In this document: piece by piece, positions 34,961-48,487 of the stretch
Position numbering within the stretch: the first letter of the stretch is position 1
Layout: each line of letters begins with the position of its first letter
Source: Siphlonurus alternatus
Taxonomy: Eukaryota > Arthropoda > Insecta > Ephemeroptera > Siphlonuridae
Direction of reading: 5' to 3'
DNA length: 64,000 bases
Assembly: GCA_949825025.1 (NCBI GenBank)
Contig: OX463782.1
Coordinates: 34,071,351-34,135,350, forward strand
Program-made: the position numbers and the translations under genes
Notes under the pieces: model-generated
Told to the model about the DNA's origin: nothing
What the model saw: the letters and a program-made list of their open reading frames with translations, nothing else
Databases searched by the model: none

Positions 34961-35930
34961 ATAACATCTTGGGGTGTAATAAAGTTGAAAAGGCCGCCAG
35001 TTGAGTTTAGGAACGTCTAGATGCTTCAGTGTAACTTCTTGTAAAGTTACCAAAGCTTTTATCATATCAAAGTAGTATCTTAAAGATATCTGTTGTCTTA
35101 TTTTTATCCATGATTATCGATATATTTCGTTCTGAGAGAAATAACGTGTATAGCTAATTTTTTATCTTTCTATAATTTATAAATATTATAGCCAGAATTC
35201 TTTTATTTGAAATAGGCTGTTTCATTCAACCTGCTTTGTACCGCTACAGTACTGAATTAAATTATATTTTTTTTTTGCATAAGAATTTTAGAGGCCTGAT
35301 CACACGTATCTTCAAGTAAAGTATCTTACTCCAGAATAATTAAGTGAACAGGCCAGTTATGTTTTTCAATAAGTAAAGACCACATCAGATCTCAAAGCCA
35401 CCAGAAAATCTGAACTTTGTCATCAATAGCCAAAATATGCAAAGTTCGAAATGTAAAAATGTTGCTACAAAAAACATTGAATCTTCAACGTTTGCGACAA
35501 AAAAATGAAAATGGAAGCTGCGTATATGAAAAAATCAATATGGTTTCATTTTCTCCTCGACCAAATATTTGTACAATAAGCGTTTGTTTGATGATATGAT
35601 GATCATAGACTTCATAGAAAAATACATCATGTATTTATCTCTGATATTATTGCTTTTTTTTTTCTATTTCAGGCATTTTTAAAATCGAATGCGTTACTTC
35701 TCACCGACCGATGTACTGTAATTATACAACAACATAACGTCATACTACAATGTGATCCACTTTCTTCAACGCCATGCATGTATTTATTTTGTAACCTATA
35801 CCCAATCGACGTTCAATATCATTTATATTTTGAGAGAGGGAGGCGGCTGCGGTGGTAATTTAACAATTCAATAATAATAATAATAACAATACTGTCTCCT
35901 CGGCTGATATTAACTGATTTGTGTGGGCAG

Positions 35931-36056
35931 CGGCGGGGTGCGAGGAGACGGGTGCCCTGAGAGGCCTGCTGGCCGCCTACCGCTTCGCCGCGGCCGCCGC
36001 AGCCGCCGCCAACCTCCCTGGCGGAAAACCCAGCAGACTGATGCTGGAGCAGCAAG
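35931..36056 (+). CDS. Exon 3 of the same gene: LxxLL motif plus poly-alanine, phase 1-1
   Basis: Seen: acceptor GTGTGGGCAG and donor CAAG|GTGACG. Its first two bases (CG) complete the C left by exon 2 to make a Pro codon, after which 41 codons follow and one base is left over. Residues include CEETGALRGLLAAYRF, an eight-Ala run encoded by mixed GCN codons, then NLPGGKPSRLMLEQQ. LRGLL fits the LxxLL consensus known in nuclear-receptor-binding cofactors; whether it works here is not shown. The exon is symmetrical (phase 1 on both sides), so it could be skipped without a frameshift. The GC-rich composition with mixed synonymous Ala codons argues for real coding sequence, not a GCC microsatellite. 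Confidence 0.8.
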
Positions 36057-36301
36057 GTGACGTGCAAAAACTAGATGTTTTATATCGTAGTTGTGTCTTA
36101 TCAGTGGCTACACCGAAATGTGTGTTTCACTGGTAAGTGTGTGTTTTGAATTCGGGTCAATTTTTTTTACCCTGTTGAAGGGTTCACTGCCAGGGTTGGT
36201 CAGAAGTAACTGAATTTAACTTACCGGCTCTTCGTGGACCTAACGTTGCTTAGAGTTTTGTGGGTCCCTTCTAAAAAATAGCATGGCATAGCCAGTATAG
36301 C

Positions 36302-36506
36302 CAGCATTTGTCTGGCTGTGACTGAGGAAACCATAGAGACTTCAGTCAGGATGGTCGGCCATTGATGGAGTATGCGCTATATCAATCACCTCCCGGATGT
36401 ACTTGGTTGTTCTTTAGCAACCACCACTTGTGAAAAGTTTGGCGGTGCTTGGGATCGAACTCACGACCATCCGATTACGAATCGGATGCGCACACCACTG
36501 CGTCAA
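36302..36506 (-). mobile_element. tRNA-derived SINE with intact anticodon arm
   Basis: On the minus strand, about 36505 to 36442 gives GACGCAGTGGTGTGCGCATC, then a perfect five-pair anticodon stem TCCGA/TCGGA with loop TTCGTAA (anticodon CGT, tRNA-Thr-like), then B-box GAGTTCGATCC. The body and the core CCATCCTGACTGAAGTCTCT follow. The element ends near CAGACAAATGCTGG. The core is shared with the 5S-headed SINE at 9390. Confidence 0.9.
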
Positions 36507-36774
36507 ATGTTAGGGTCTTTTTTAACCAAACAATCTCTACCCAAGATCGTGTTAAAGGTCACAGCAGCTGCATAACAATATCAATGCATTATACTTGTGC
36601 CGTGTCCGTATAAATACATTCAATAATAGCTATAAATAATATCAACATTTATGATTTCGGGTTATAACAAAATTTTATTTTATTAAACTACAGTAACTAT
36701 TTTAAAGATGGTTTTTATGTAAACGAATCTCATGTTAAAACATGCTTGAACTGGAACGTTAAAGTGTTTAAAGC

Positions 36775-36925
36775 GGGGGGCAATTAGGACGTGTTATTGC
36801 TGCTGAGTGACACTTGCGGTCCCCCCCTGGTCGGTCGCGGCGGGAATGACAATGAGGAGGCGCCTTCTCATCTGCATACGGCGCTAACGAGGGGAGGAGG
36901 CGCCACATCTGGCGCCACTTTAATA
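36775..36925. promoter_or_regulatory. GC-rich island after exon 3
   Basis: GGTCGGTCGCGGCGGGAATG and nearby GGAGGCGCC repeats, without splice support. Only composition sets it apart. Confidence 0.25.
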
Positions 36926-37659
36926 TTTGTACGAGTTTTCTTATTATATCATTGTTTAAATTTATTTTTTATAATATTTAGTTACATAAATTATTTAATT
37001 TATAAAACAAGTAGTAAGTAAAAAGATCTTGATTTTTTTGTTCTTTTTAGTGGTTGTTATTTTTAAATGTTTTTATTAATCATGTTTTGATATTAAATTC
37101 CTTCTTTCATATTTGTGTTTGCTATTTAAACTGTGCATTGATAATTGTAAATCCATACATGATATTAATAGTTTTTTTTTTTTTTTTTTTTTTTAAATAT
37201 TTAATATGGGGTGCGTTCAAAAACGGATAAAAGCCATTCAGCTTTAACTTCGTTATGAGATAGCGGAGATTAAGAATACATCTCTGCTTTGCAATTTGCA
37301 TGCGGACAATTAAATAACGCGAAAACACAACATTTTATAATACACGGGCCCAAGTTAATTTATAGCAGTATCAAAATTCCATCACGTTATTATTAAATTT
37401 GTAAATTTTAATTCAAATTATTATTTATTTAGCAACAGTTATACAAAACCAAAAAGAACTAAATATTAATAAAGTCAACAACACAACACATATAAAAAAA
37501 TATAATTGAATTTGAATTTTGATTATCTGTAAATATTGCTGTTTTCAGCCTACCTCTTGCCCCGAAACTGAAATTATATAATAAACCTATATGAAAGTAT
37601 CAGTGCCTATTAATACTCTTAGCTACCATCAATGAGCTTATTTATATATAAATGCCTTT

Positions 37660-37880
37660 TTTCGTGCCTTCCTCTGATACCAATACTCCCCGCTCTGACG
37701 TCGCTTATATAGCCACGTATAATTTGGACCCCACAGACCGTGATGTCAACACGTCTGATCCAATCAGCTGGCTCGAGTGACCGTCCTTTTAGTGTCCTGT
37801 CACCGCGCATCGGTGACCAGGGTGACATCATCAGAGTAGAGCTTGATGGTGCGTGCCATGATACTTTAGCTGCTAATTTC
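37660..37880. promoter_or_regulatory. GC-richer unique island
   Basis: Contains CCAATCAGCTGGCTCGAGTG (CCAAT box plus E-box) and CACCGCGCATCGGTGACCAG. The open frames on both strands lack splice sites. Confidence 0.25.
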
Positions 37881-39205
37881 CTCTGCTCGTATACAGAAAA
37901 ATCTATTTCACGATTTGTAAGTGCATCTCGATCTATTTTTTCGTTTGATATTATTTTTTTGCAAAATAAAAACAATGTGAATTTATTTATATAGTGGTGC
38001 ATCAGGCATGCATCATATGCATGTGCTGATAATTTTTTATTTCATATGCACTGCAAAATCTATCTATAGTGACTGAGAAAACGTAAAAAATTAATCGAAT
38101 TTTTTCTATATGATGGTGATTACACTGATTATACACTTCATAAGAATCAAATACACATCATTATTGCTGTTGTTAATATTCTACTTCAAAATAACATCAA
38201 ACAGCTATAATATTTTAAAAATCTTCGAGATAATGGACCAACGTAAATATTGATGAGGTAATGAATAATTTGAATAGCAAATTAGTCCGGGGTCCCACAG
38301 GTCAACCATTAATATTTGAGTACAATCCTCACCTTGCCAGGAACAAAAGTTTAAAAAATACAACAAACCCCTTTACCTAGTGTAAAGAAATGAATCTTGA
38401 AACAATAACATCTTGAAATTCCATTACGACGATTAAAGTGTGCAAGTACCTAGCGATCAGCTGATCCCGGCCGGTGTTCCCTCTCCCAAGTGTCTCCTCG
38501 CCCCTGGAGGCAAGTTCTTCTTTTCTCTCATCTTTTCGCGCTTGATAGCACCTCTCCCTTAAAACATTTTTACTCTCACTCTCTCCCGTCTTTTTTTTTT
38601 CTCTTCTTTTTTTATGGTCAAAAATCTCTCTTAGATCCTATGATGAAATTAAACGCCATCACTGACGTTGAGTTTTAATGTTCATTGGGTGGAAAAAAAG
38701 TTCATATCGTCATCACCCCCCACCCCACCCCTCAAAAAAAGAAGGGAATTTAATTAAGTAAAATTACGCTGCTTGTACTTTAATTATGTTACTTTCAGAT
38801 AAAAGGCTGACTGCTTTTCCACTTCCACTAACTTCTCTCTTTACGAATTTTGTTGTATCAAAATATAATAAGATTCACCGTACTCAACGACGATCAAAAT
38901 AAACGTTTTTACTCATACCTCTCTTGTAATGACAACGTCATACTGTCCTAATATACCTGACCATACTTAGTAGCTACCACGTGATTTTCATAGTCATAGA
39001 GCACCTAGAGGTAGAGATATTTATATAAACGTGGACAGTATCGCGGGAAATGATCACCAGTTTCGCTTTATACAGGCAGTAATAACGAGTATAAATCCCG
39101 ATAAGCCACCCCCTATGCAATACGTTTGTCACCCTCCCTTTCCTATAATACTTTCTCCCTCCTTCCCCTATCTGTTTAGTACATCTAAGAGGGTGAATCC
39201 TTCGT

Positions 39206-39243
39206 TATAAATACCCCCCTCCCCCCTCCCTCCCTCTCTCTTT
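39206..39243 (+). repeat. Polypyrimidine C/T tract
   Basis: A run of CCCCCCTCCCCCCTCCCTCC and CTCTCTC; a possible triplex or i-motif sequence. Confidence 0.85.
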
Positions 39244-39809
39244 TAGATGTTATTGTTGTATATACTTGCATATAGTTAAGTTGTGTCAATGTATGTTTTT
39301 TTTTCTATTGTATATCAAAATACAATATTTTTATAACTGATGCTACTTTTTTTTTGTGTTCAGAATTTATTACTAAACATTTTTTCTGTGTAGAATGATA
39401 TACTGGATTTCATTAAGTATATTTTACATGTATTATACTCTATATTTTTTTATGTAAATTGGAAACATGTCTTTATAGCTTGTAAAATGGTCTCTAAAAA
39501 AGCTAGTTTTCTTCCTTATTTGGTGTAAACCGGTGCTTGAGATGCGAGGAACCCCCGTAAATTCTGATTGTACGCAGGCAATGATATCAGAACTCGTGCA
39601 ACTTTGATGATGATCGTGCGGGCTTTCTGTGTGATGACAAAGCCACCTCGTTACGTTTATGACCTCCGCAGATAGTGACCTTAGAGGTCGGCCTCTCAAC
39701 CTCTCCACTTTATTATTACAAAGTAAAAGACGTGGGGAGGTCGCAACGTATAACCAGAAAAAAAGAACATGTTTTTTTTTTCTGTATTTTTTCTTTCATA
39801 TAATGTAGT

Positions 39810-40163
39810 TTAAGGGTAAGGTAACACGCCCAATGTTAAAAAATATGTCCACACATGAAACATATCTTAAAATGTTTTCTTCTACATCTCCTATCAGTAG
39901 CTAAAATATTAGGTACAAACAAATTCTATCTAGTTTTCGAGTTATGAATTTTTAAAGTTGATTAATTTAACATTGGGGAAATGGAACTTCCATGTTAAAT
40001 TAGTCAACTTTAAAAATTAATAATTTGAAAAATAGATCCAATTTGTATACCTGATATTTTAGCTATACTGATAGCGCATGTAGAGGAGAACATTTTAAGA
40101 TAAGTTTCATAATTTTCATGTGTGGCAATTATTTTAACATTGGACGTGTTACCTTACCCTTAA
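39810..40163. mobile_element. Family K hairpin element, second TTAA-flanked copy
   Basis: TTAAGGGTAAGGTAACACGC is inverted with GTGTTACCTTACCCTTAA. The arms are more diverged than at 29429-29783. The internal order is the same: ATGTTCTCCTCTA, TACCTGATATTTTAGCTA, AGTTATGAATTTTTAAAGTT. Confidence 0.9.
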
Positions 40164-40290
40164 GCATTGTTTCATTTTTCACGATCGAAGATTGGATAAT
40201 TCAGGTACTCGATTAATGATATATGTGACAAAAAACACAATCACTGAAGACTTGAGACAGACATCTACAGTGCAAACAATATAGTTTTAA

Positions 40291-40511
40291 TTCCGGAATA
40301 GCCGGAAGTGTAAAGTTTCTATTATTTTTTTTGTATTTCTAATCTAAAATTTTGAAGATATATAATACAATATTTTATATATTCTATAATATTTAATGTG
40401 TTTTTTTTTTTTTTGGCATGATTTTAAAATATAAATTGCATTAGTTTCTCTACAATGTTTTGAAACAGAAATGTTTCAATGGACATAATCCTTTCACTTC
40501 CGGTTCCGGTA
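40291..40511. mobile_element. Family D MITE, diverged copy
   Basis: TTCCGGAATAGCCGGAAGTG is inverted to CTTTCACTTCCGGTTCCGG. Internal sequence has drifted from 12876-13092. Confidence 0.65.
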
Positions 40512-42779
40512 GTAATTTTATTATGTGATGAAACGCCGTTTTGGGATAACCAATCAAAAACTCGCAATTCAGGAATTATGATATTTCAATTGTTTTACCT
40601 AAAGCGGGTTTCTCCATCTGCTCTCAAGATACAAACTCAGCCAGGCTCCATCGTTCTACAATAAGCAAGATGTTCTGCAATATCTGCTATAGGTAATGTC
40701 ATTACTTCTCGATTATCTTATTAGCAATTAGCACTCTGATCGATCGTCCGATCAGTCACTCTGTCATCAGGCTTATCGCCCGCATGTCTGTGACCCGCAC
40801 TACTCGAATGTGTGGAGGGTTGCGTCGTACAAGCAAAATTTATGTTTTGTCGCGTTCGAAAATAAAAATTCAGTTTTCATGTTAATTAGACGTCATATAA
40901 TGTATATTGTATGTTTAACATTCCCAATGAAAATCCTCTATTTCTGTTTGATTTAAAGTCTGTATTAAAAGATTTATATAATTTATGTACAATTTTTTTC
41001 TTGCAAGAAAATTTCATCTCCACGTACAAAAAAATTCTAGAGTTGAAAAAATATAATGTATAAAAAAAAACTTTAAAATGTATTCATAAGCATTCAAGGA
41101 AAACTTTTATAATTTTTCAAAAATTAGAAACAATTAATAATAATTAGAATAATTATAGAAAAATTGTACCGTGTAATAACAGTTTTTATGAAAGTCATTT
41201 AATTCTGAAAATTTGAAATCATCACATGCATGCACTTTTATATCCCCCTTGAATTTTTATTAGTATAATCATAATCACAATATTATAATATATTATCAAA
41301 CACGTGTGAAAATTTTGAAGTCATTTTACATAATCATAAATAAATATATGTCTCATAATTAATGCAGTAGCAAATTTAATGTTGATTGTGTATTTTTCAA
41401 TTTTATATTTAATTTAATTGTGGTTCAACTTTTAATGCAATTGAGTATCACTTAAAAAAGTATTATATAAAATTTATTATACATAAAATCTTATACCATT
41501 AATTTTTTTTTATTAACATTTTAAAATTTTATACATTTTTTTTATTATTATTATAACTCAAGTTGTTAAACCAAAAATAATTTAATAAAACCGCTAACAC
41601 CCTCCTGTATAATAACATACAAAAAAACACGTTTAAAAAAAAAAGATGAAGACATTTTACAATTTTATGACATTAATTAATGTATTTTTTTATGCTTGAC
41701 TGAAAGTCATAACATTTAAAATAAAAAAATTTTTAAACATAAAAATTTTATACTAATAATATTATGATTATATTGGTTGACACTTTAGCCTGGTCATCAT
41801 TCGATCATGTTATAACTGCGGTTGGTGTATATCAATATATAACATAGTGACGAAGAGAAGGGTAGAATTTTCATCATCCATCATACAGGGATTTTAATAA
41901 CATCTAGCTACGTTAGCACAATGTCATATTTGCTGCAACATAAATTGTACGAATATTACCAGCAAGAGAACGAGTCATCACAAAGATGGAGGAGTTAAAG
42001 TCATAAATATATGATAACATTTGTAAAAGCCGCAAAGAGAGAGAGAGAGAGAGATGTAGTTTTACACGTAGAGGGGGCGAATATTGCGAGGTATTTGTCA
42101 TCACGTTCTTCTGTGACCGCCGACATGAGAGAGAGAAGGGGGGCGTGTCGATAACTCAACTTGGATAATATCTTATACTACATACATACAAGCTGACCTT
42201 TTCAAATAAAAAAAATATGGTTTATATTGCTGTACAAGATTTACATGTCTTGTATGTAGCGTTTGTTCTTTGGTATCGTAGAATATAAAGTTGAAAGGCG
42301 CATTTTTGTGTTCATATGGTCGACGTTTTTTTTCTAAAAACTGTGGAAATGTACCCTTATGTCATATGGACATGTGTCCTTTTCACACAACAGCATATTG
42401 TGATATTGATTTCTTTTATATTATAGAATTATCGCGATGGTGACAATATTCGATATAGTAACTTATCTGATGAATTTGGTGTACAGTTTATTGTATAATA
42501 TTATATAGTGAAAAATACCATCCAGTTTAAAAATCTTGTCTTTACCATGTGAACTGATGTCTATCCCGATATATATTTAGTAATATATATTTAAAATGCG
42601 ATTTCTTGTTTTATTGTAAGCTATTTTGAAAATGTGTTGGTGCACCCTGCTCTAATAAAGAGCAAATGAATACACTAAATTGGCTGTAATAAAAAATTAT
42701 GCACATAAGTGTATTTTAATCAGTATATCTATTAATTGAATTGTATCTTTTTCCATAAGAATATACTTAAAGAAATGAA

Positions 42780-42964
42780 GTTCGTGCCCCGACCGAAATA
42801 ATGAGGTGTCTGCTTACTACGATTTCGTTGCAATAATGAGCTATCTGCTACAGTATTTCAGATGAGCGCAATTATGAGCAATTATAAAATAAAGCTCATT
42901 ACGCTCACCTGAAATAGCAGATATCTCATTATTGCAATGAAATCGTGGTAGGCATAGGCACGAT
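42780..42964. mobile_element. Family B MITE with complete terminal repeats
   Basis: TGCTTACTACGATTTCGTTG...AATAATGAG (42811-42840) is inverted to CTCATTATTGCAATGAAATC...TAGGCA (42925-42954). The outer TTCGTGCC and GGCACGA also pair. This is the fullest copy of the family. Confidence 0.9.
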
Positions 42965-43139
42965 ATATTTACATACCGTTTGTGCAAAATCATTTTACAC
43001 TCTTTCTGACATGCTTTTTTTAAGTATTTCTACTGTATTTTTTTCTAACCCTGCTTAGACATCTTACAGTAACACTTCGTTAAAAATATAAACACAAAAG
43101 TTAAATAATCCAATTTGTGACTACAGCTGAGATTCGCAT

Positions 43140-43260
43140 GTTGTGTCAATACGCCGCCTCGCTGTCAATGTAACGCCAGCTAATGACGCCAGCTAAGCGG
43201 GACGCCAGCTGGGGTCTAGCGCCATATGGCGCACCCGCTTAGCGAGTAGGGAGGCAATAT
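43140..43260. promoter_or_regulatory. GC-rich island with tandem CGCCAGCT motifs in a hairpin
   Basis: CGCCAGCT is repeated three times between 43174 and 43210. GCTAAGCGGG (43192-43201) pairs with CCCGCTTAGC (43234-43243), and AGCGCCATATGGCGC lies in the loop. Unlike the MITE families it has no second copy here. Confidence 0.45.
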
Positions 43261-43904
43261 GCCTAATGATGGTCACGAGTGGAATGTGAATGAGCAGGGG
43301 AGTCATCACTCAACAACGTTTGTTGTATATTTTACTGTGATGCACTTTTCAATGTTGCAGTTTGTGTATAACAATGTGATATTTGGTGGTTCTCTGAAAT
43401 TCTGTAGCTAGGAGATTTTATTATTAAATTCACGTACCGATGGTAAAAGTACCGTATGAAGAAAATGCGCAAGTGAAAATAATTATAGCTCTTGATAAAA
43501 ATTACGCAAATTGAATAACATTTTTAATGAACATATAATTTTCATGGCATAATAAAAAATAATAACAATGCTAATTTAATACTTTTTTAACATTGTTTTT
43601 GCTTTTTCAACATTTTTACTCTGTAATATCTTTAAATAATCTTCGTTTTTTTCTTTTTTATTTAATTATTTGGACACAACTTCTCTCCTCAAAAAATTAT
43701 TAAAAATACATCAAATGACATTTTCAATTAAAAAATGCTTTATTTTGAAAAAAAAGAAACATATTGCTGTAAAAGTTTCGGTTTAGACCTTTTAAACTAA
43801 TCAGCCACATATACTATTTAAATATAAACAATAAAAAATTTATTGTAATATAGAATAAAAAATTAATGGAGGCATAAGTGCGCGTAAGTATGAATTCCCC
43901 GATG

Positions 43905-44165
43905 GGAAAATTTTCTCTATAAGCCTCTATGGTATAAAATTTGAAATTTTTGTCCGTAACTATTTGAAAAGTCTCCTAACCCCCCTCCCTAACCCCCCTC
44001 CCATTTAGAGACCTTCTAATAGTATATGAAGACATCATTTTTCTCTTAAAAAAATTCTTTTATGCCAAAAAAAGCAATTTCGAGTTTTTTTTTACATAAG
44101 TTTAGATAAGAGGGAACACCGTAAAATCAGCTGACTTAAAGCCTCCATAGAAAAAAACTACCCCT
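43905..44165 (+). repeat. Family L interspersed repeat
   Basis: GGGAAAATTTTCTCTATAAG, CCTCCCATTTAGAGACC, GCCAAAAAAAGCAATTTCGA and AAAATCAGCTGACTTAAAGC recur in the same order at 59686-59935 and 63105-63370, and partly inverted at 47085-47140. No long inverted ends and no ORF. Confidence 0.85.
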
Positions 44166-44269
44166 GACATCTTCACCACACACCATTCATTACTGTCCAA
44201 CTGGTTGCATACTTCTCTAAAACTGCAGGCGCACAGTAATTTTGTTTCTTAAAATCTCCAAGTTTAGAC

Positions 44270-44420
44270 GGTCATCCCAAGGTCAAGAGCCCCCTCCACA
44301 AGTGTCCTCGTGGCCACAGACTGCAGACTCATTTACCCCCTCCGCCTCCGCCGCAAGGGCTCGTTTACCCCCCTGCCGAGACGATCCCCCGCCGCAAGAT
44401 CCACCCCTAACTTTCTTGTA
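44270..44420. promoter_or_regulatory. C-rich island
   Basis: Unique CT/CCCC-rich sequence (CCCCCTCCGCCTCCGCCGCA) just after a family L repeat. Composition alone supports it. Confidence 0.25.
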
Positions 44421-47084
44421 ACTTGGAGACGACGATCTAATGAATTTCTCTTTACCGTAATTAACTTTATGTAATATCGTAATATCACACGAGCGTCGTA
44501 ATGAAAATTTAAATAATAAATTGTAACTTTTTATTTGTACTTTAAATTATCATAAAAGTTTATGAAAGTATCGCTACTTTTTTTTGTCTTTTCGTATGTA
44601 CTTATTCTTCTTTTTTTGATGGTATTCTTGATTATGAATAATGCTGAATGAATTTATGTAGAAATTAAATAATTTTGACACTGCTTTTTTGTCATGACAG
44701 TTGACACTTTTTTAAGGATGAAATTAAGTGCTTATTTCCATCCATTTCTAAATTCATGCATAATTATATCGATAGCAATACTTAAAATTACAAGTAAATT
44801 ATATATTGTATCTGTGAGAAAGCAAAAAACGTGCATGCATGATAATTGAAGAATTTTATCCTAACTTTACCAGACTTGGATACAAAAAAATCCCTGTTAT
44901 TTTAATTTTTTTTTAGGGAATTGATAAATTGTTATAAATCTGATTACAATTATGTATGGGACCATTATAAAGTATAATTATAATGAGTGGTTATAATATT
45001 TCAACCTCATCACTCAAATTTTTGTTCATTACATAAAATTATTTAATACATCAAATTTAAATTAACTTAATAAACATAATTTTATATCATTGATAAAGAA
45101 ACATATGCATAACTAGCAGCGTACTTCCAGTTGTTATTATTTCTCTATTTTTGTTATCTAAAATGACAATTAAAATATCAAATATCCCTTCTCTCAAGTA
45201 AAATTGTCAACGTAAATGTAATGTCTTATTCAAATTCCAAACATGAGTGACGTGAGTGATATTTAAATTTTGTGTCGAGGGTGGACATCAGCTGGCACCC
45301 CTGCTGGACACCCCTAGAGAAGGGTGCTAATTGCTGAGAGCGTTAATTAATTTTACAACGTTAGATCACAACAAATTCTATTTACATTATATTTGTCATT
45401 TTTTTTGTCTCCAATTTTCATATTTTTTATAACAATTTTTTTATGATTTTAAAAAAATTGCATGGGGTCGGAAAAAGACTCTTATTTCTGCGATCGTTTG
45501 TTTCTCAGTTAGAACCGGTTCTATCATATATAATACGAAGGCATACGATACGAAGCTGTGTACGCGGCTACACCTGCATGCTCTGTATGCTTTTCTTTTT
45601 AAATCATGCGCTGCGAAATCATGCGCTGTTTGAGACAGCGCTAACTCAGATATCAAACTGGAAATTTACACAAAAAGTTATGAAAAGTTACAAGGCAGAT
45701 CTCATTTGCGTGTTAAACGGCTAAGTGTAGTGGCCCCTTTGTGGCTCAAGCTGGCATATCGTGGCTCGTTATCACCCCCCCCCCTTCCTCTGATGAGAGC
45801 GACGTCTGCTCTGCTGGAGAATATAAAGAAGAATTGTATTTAACTTTTAAATAGTCTAACGAGGTTTTTCCAGGACTGTAGAAAATTGAACATTTTATTT
45901 TTTAAGCTGGATCCACAAGCTTTAAAACATCAAGCTATTTGTGAAATTTTATTTATTTGGGATATATAGCAAAAACTTGACGCAGAATCAAATATCAGTT
46001 CCCTGAATATTTTTTTTCTTAATTGTTAAATTCTATTGCTTTCTTTTTATATTATATTTTTCTTACTTTAGGTGTGTACAAAATTGGAAACATTTAAAAT
46101 AATTTTAAGTCTATTAAATAATTATCTTCGTTATTCGTATTAAAATGTGATTTTTTTAAACGTTTCAAGTATATTATTTGCCAATTCAGGTATTTATTTT
46201 ATTAATATACTGTGTGTATACTATATTTATATATATATATATATCATAAGAAATTTATATGTATGTTTTTTTTTTAAAAAATCTTTATCCCATTCAAACT
46301 CATTTTTTTATATATAAAATATTATAAAAGTGAGTGTTTTTACCTTAAAACCTAAAGTATAGAAATTGAAGAAGATGCTTTTTTACATTTTTTTTTCTCC
46401 TGCTCTCTTGTAATCGAGCGATGTTTTACATAAGCCAAGAAGTCTTCTGGAGCGCAAGTCAAACATAGCTCAGTTTAAACAGGATCAAACGTCAATGCTT
46501 ATGAATACACCTTCTTCAAGTTTCTTTTCTCTCTTTTACGTTGCCTTTTTAAGTGGAATGACTTTTTTTTTAACAAAATCAAGAAAGAAAAAAAAAAAGA
46601 ACATTAGAATATATTTTTTTTACCTTTTTTTAACGGTTTCTTTTGATGAATTAATATAAGTAAAAAGAATATTTATATATTTATTTTTCATACTTAACAA
46701 TATTTCCTTTACAAGAGAGGCTACCTCATTTACATGGACTAACAGTATGTTCATTGGCATGGAAAATATATATCCCCTCTAGCATGCAATGTTTGCTCTC
46801 GATTGAACACACAACTTGATACTCTGTGACATGATATGATATAGGAAAATAGACCTTATGTCTAAAGGAAGTAAAACATCACCGCAGATCGTTTTTCACA
46901 TTTCTTACTGCATGGGTTATGTTCACACGTTTTGTCTTAAAGTTGCACAGTGATTAAGTTACATCAATGAATCTGAACCATTCATACCGGTGTTTGTTGA
47001 TATTAAAAAAGTGGTTTATTTTATAAAAAAAAATTAGTTTGACATATAAAAATTACTATTTTATCATAAATAATCTTCAGGTCA

Positions 47085-47140
47085 GCTGATTTTGAGGTAC
47101 TCCCATCGTCCTATATCTAAACTTTTGAAAAAATACTAAA
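47085..47140 (-). repeat. Family L fragment
   Basis: GTCAGCTGATTTTGAGGTAC and CCATCGTCCTATATCTAAAC are the inverse of the 3' portion of the copy at 59686-59935. Confidence 0.75.
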
Positions 47141-48204
47141 TAGCTGCATGTTTAATCATTTTAAAAGGAAGTGAGTGTTTTTGGGGGAGGAATATTTATT
47201 TTAAAATCAAAAGACACTGGGATAGATGGTGTTTAAATATTAAAAATTAATAACTTTTTATGAAAAATAACTGATAAACAATTAAAAAATTCTAACTTGG
47301 TGGCAGGGAACAGTTCATTCCCTGATGGTATTCCCTGATGGTGTGGTTTATTTAAAAAAAAATCCAATAAAGAACACTTTTTTTTCCCGTCAATAAAGCA
47401 GCAATAAAACGGAAAGACAATTTAATCAGCATTTTTTTTCCTATAATATCATAGAAAAAAACTTTTTTGACAAGAAAAGGCTGGTAATTATAATTATACT
47501 ATTTTGTATATTGCCTCCACTTCTATTTATTTTTTTTTTAATTCAAACGTTATTTTAACTGTTGTTGAAATTACACCTAGCTCACTTTGTATAATTTACA
47601 CTTTAATTAAATGTAATCATGCAACCTGTTGTGCATGCAATTACCCTGAAACAATCACCAATTAAAAGCTTTACTGTCGCTATACATCGACACTTTGTCA
47701 AATGACGATCGTTTAAACTTCAAACGTTCGAACATTTTTGTACGCGTGGTGGTTTTATCCGCGGCGGTTCGCCAAAGTGCATGTGGAACAAAGAGATGCC
47801 AGCGGTGCAGTGGGACGAAGATTTGAGTCAGGAGCAAGCAGGGAGGCTGCGGAGATGAAACTGCCCCTCTCTGTCTCTCGATGTGTGTTCATAACTGAAG
47901 AAAAATTATTTTTATCTTTTATAAAAATAACAATGAAAATATTTTGTAGTTTGATATTTCATTTAAAAACGTTCCTTTTTACTAAAAATTAATAACCATC
48001 TTTAATAACATAAACAATACAGGGTGAAACTATAATATAAAATAAAACCGCATTTATTAATATCTTACGAAAAAAGGAGAGAAAATTGTTTTGTACATCG
48101 ACGACCGAAGTAATAATGCTGCTGGCTTACCCCGCATGTTATGAATTTTTATTTATTTTTTAAATCAAACCCCATTATTGGATCCTTCTACTTACTAATT
48201 ACAT

Positions 48205-48487
48205 TCTTTGAAACCCCGAACCTTCCGAAACCCTAACTTAGCGTTTCGCAGGCTTTTCCGGAACGGGGGCGGCCACGGCTTTGCAATTCATATCCTGGCA
48301 TTTGTCTGCGACTGAGGGAAACGTGGAAACCTCAGCCAGGATGGACGCTACAGCTTTTGTCAATGAACCGGAAGTGCAATGGTCCAAATCACAAGAAAAC
48401 CACATAGTGGAAAAGCGCAACGATTTACCCCTGTGAGTGGGAAACGTGTTTTTTTGTTGAAAATGGTCACCCATCCAACTACTAATA
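48205..48487 (-). mobile_element. 5S-derived SINE3, 5'-truncated copy
   Basis: The body matches 9390-9725 nearly throughout: CGAACCTTCCGAAACCCTAA, GACTGAGGGAAACGTGGAAA, CCTCAGCCAGGATGG. Only the last stretch of the 5S head survives on the minus strand (TAGTAGTTGGATGGGTGACC); then it stops abruptly. Confidence 0.88.

Noticed and set aside
45441..45724. Overlapping frames on both strands in a GC-richer patch
   Set aside because: No exon signals in phase with the gene and no motifs; the two frames shadow each other.
47738..47992. Possible further exon of the gene
   Set aside because: The frame reads from GC-rich into AT-rich DNA with no suitable acceptor in phase and no donor; left as a GC island.
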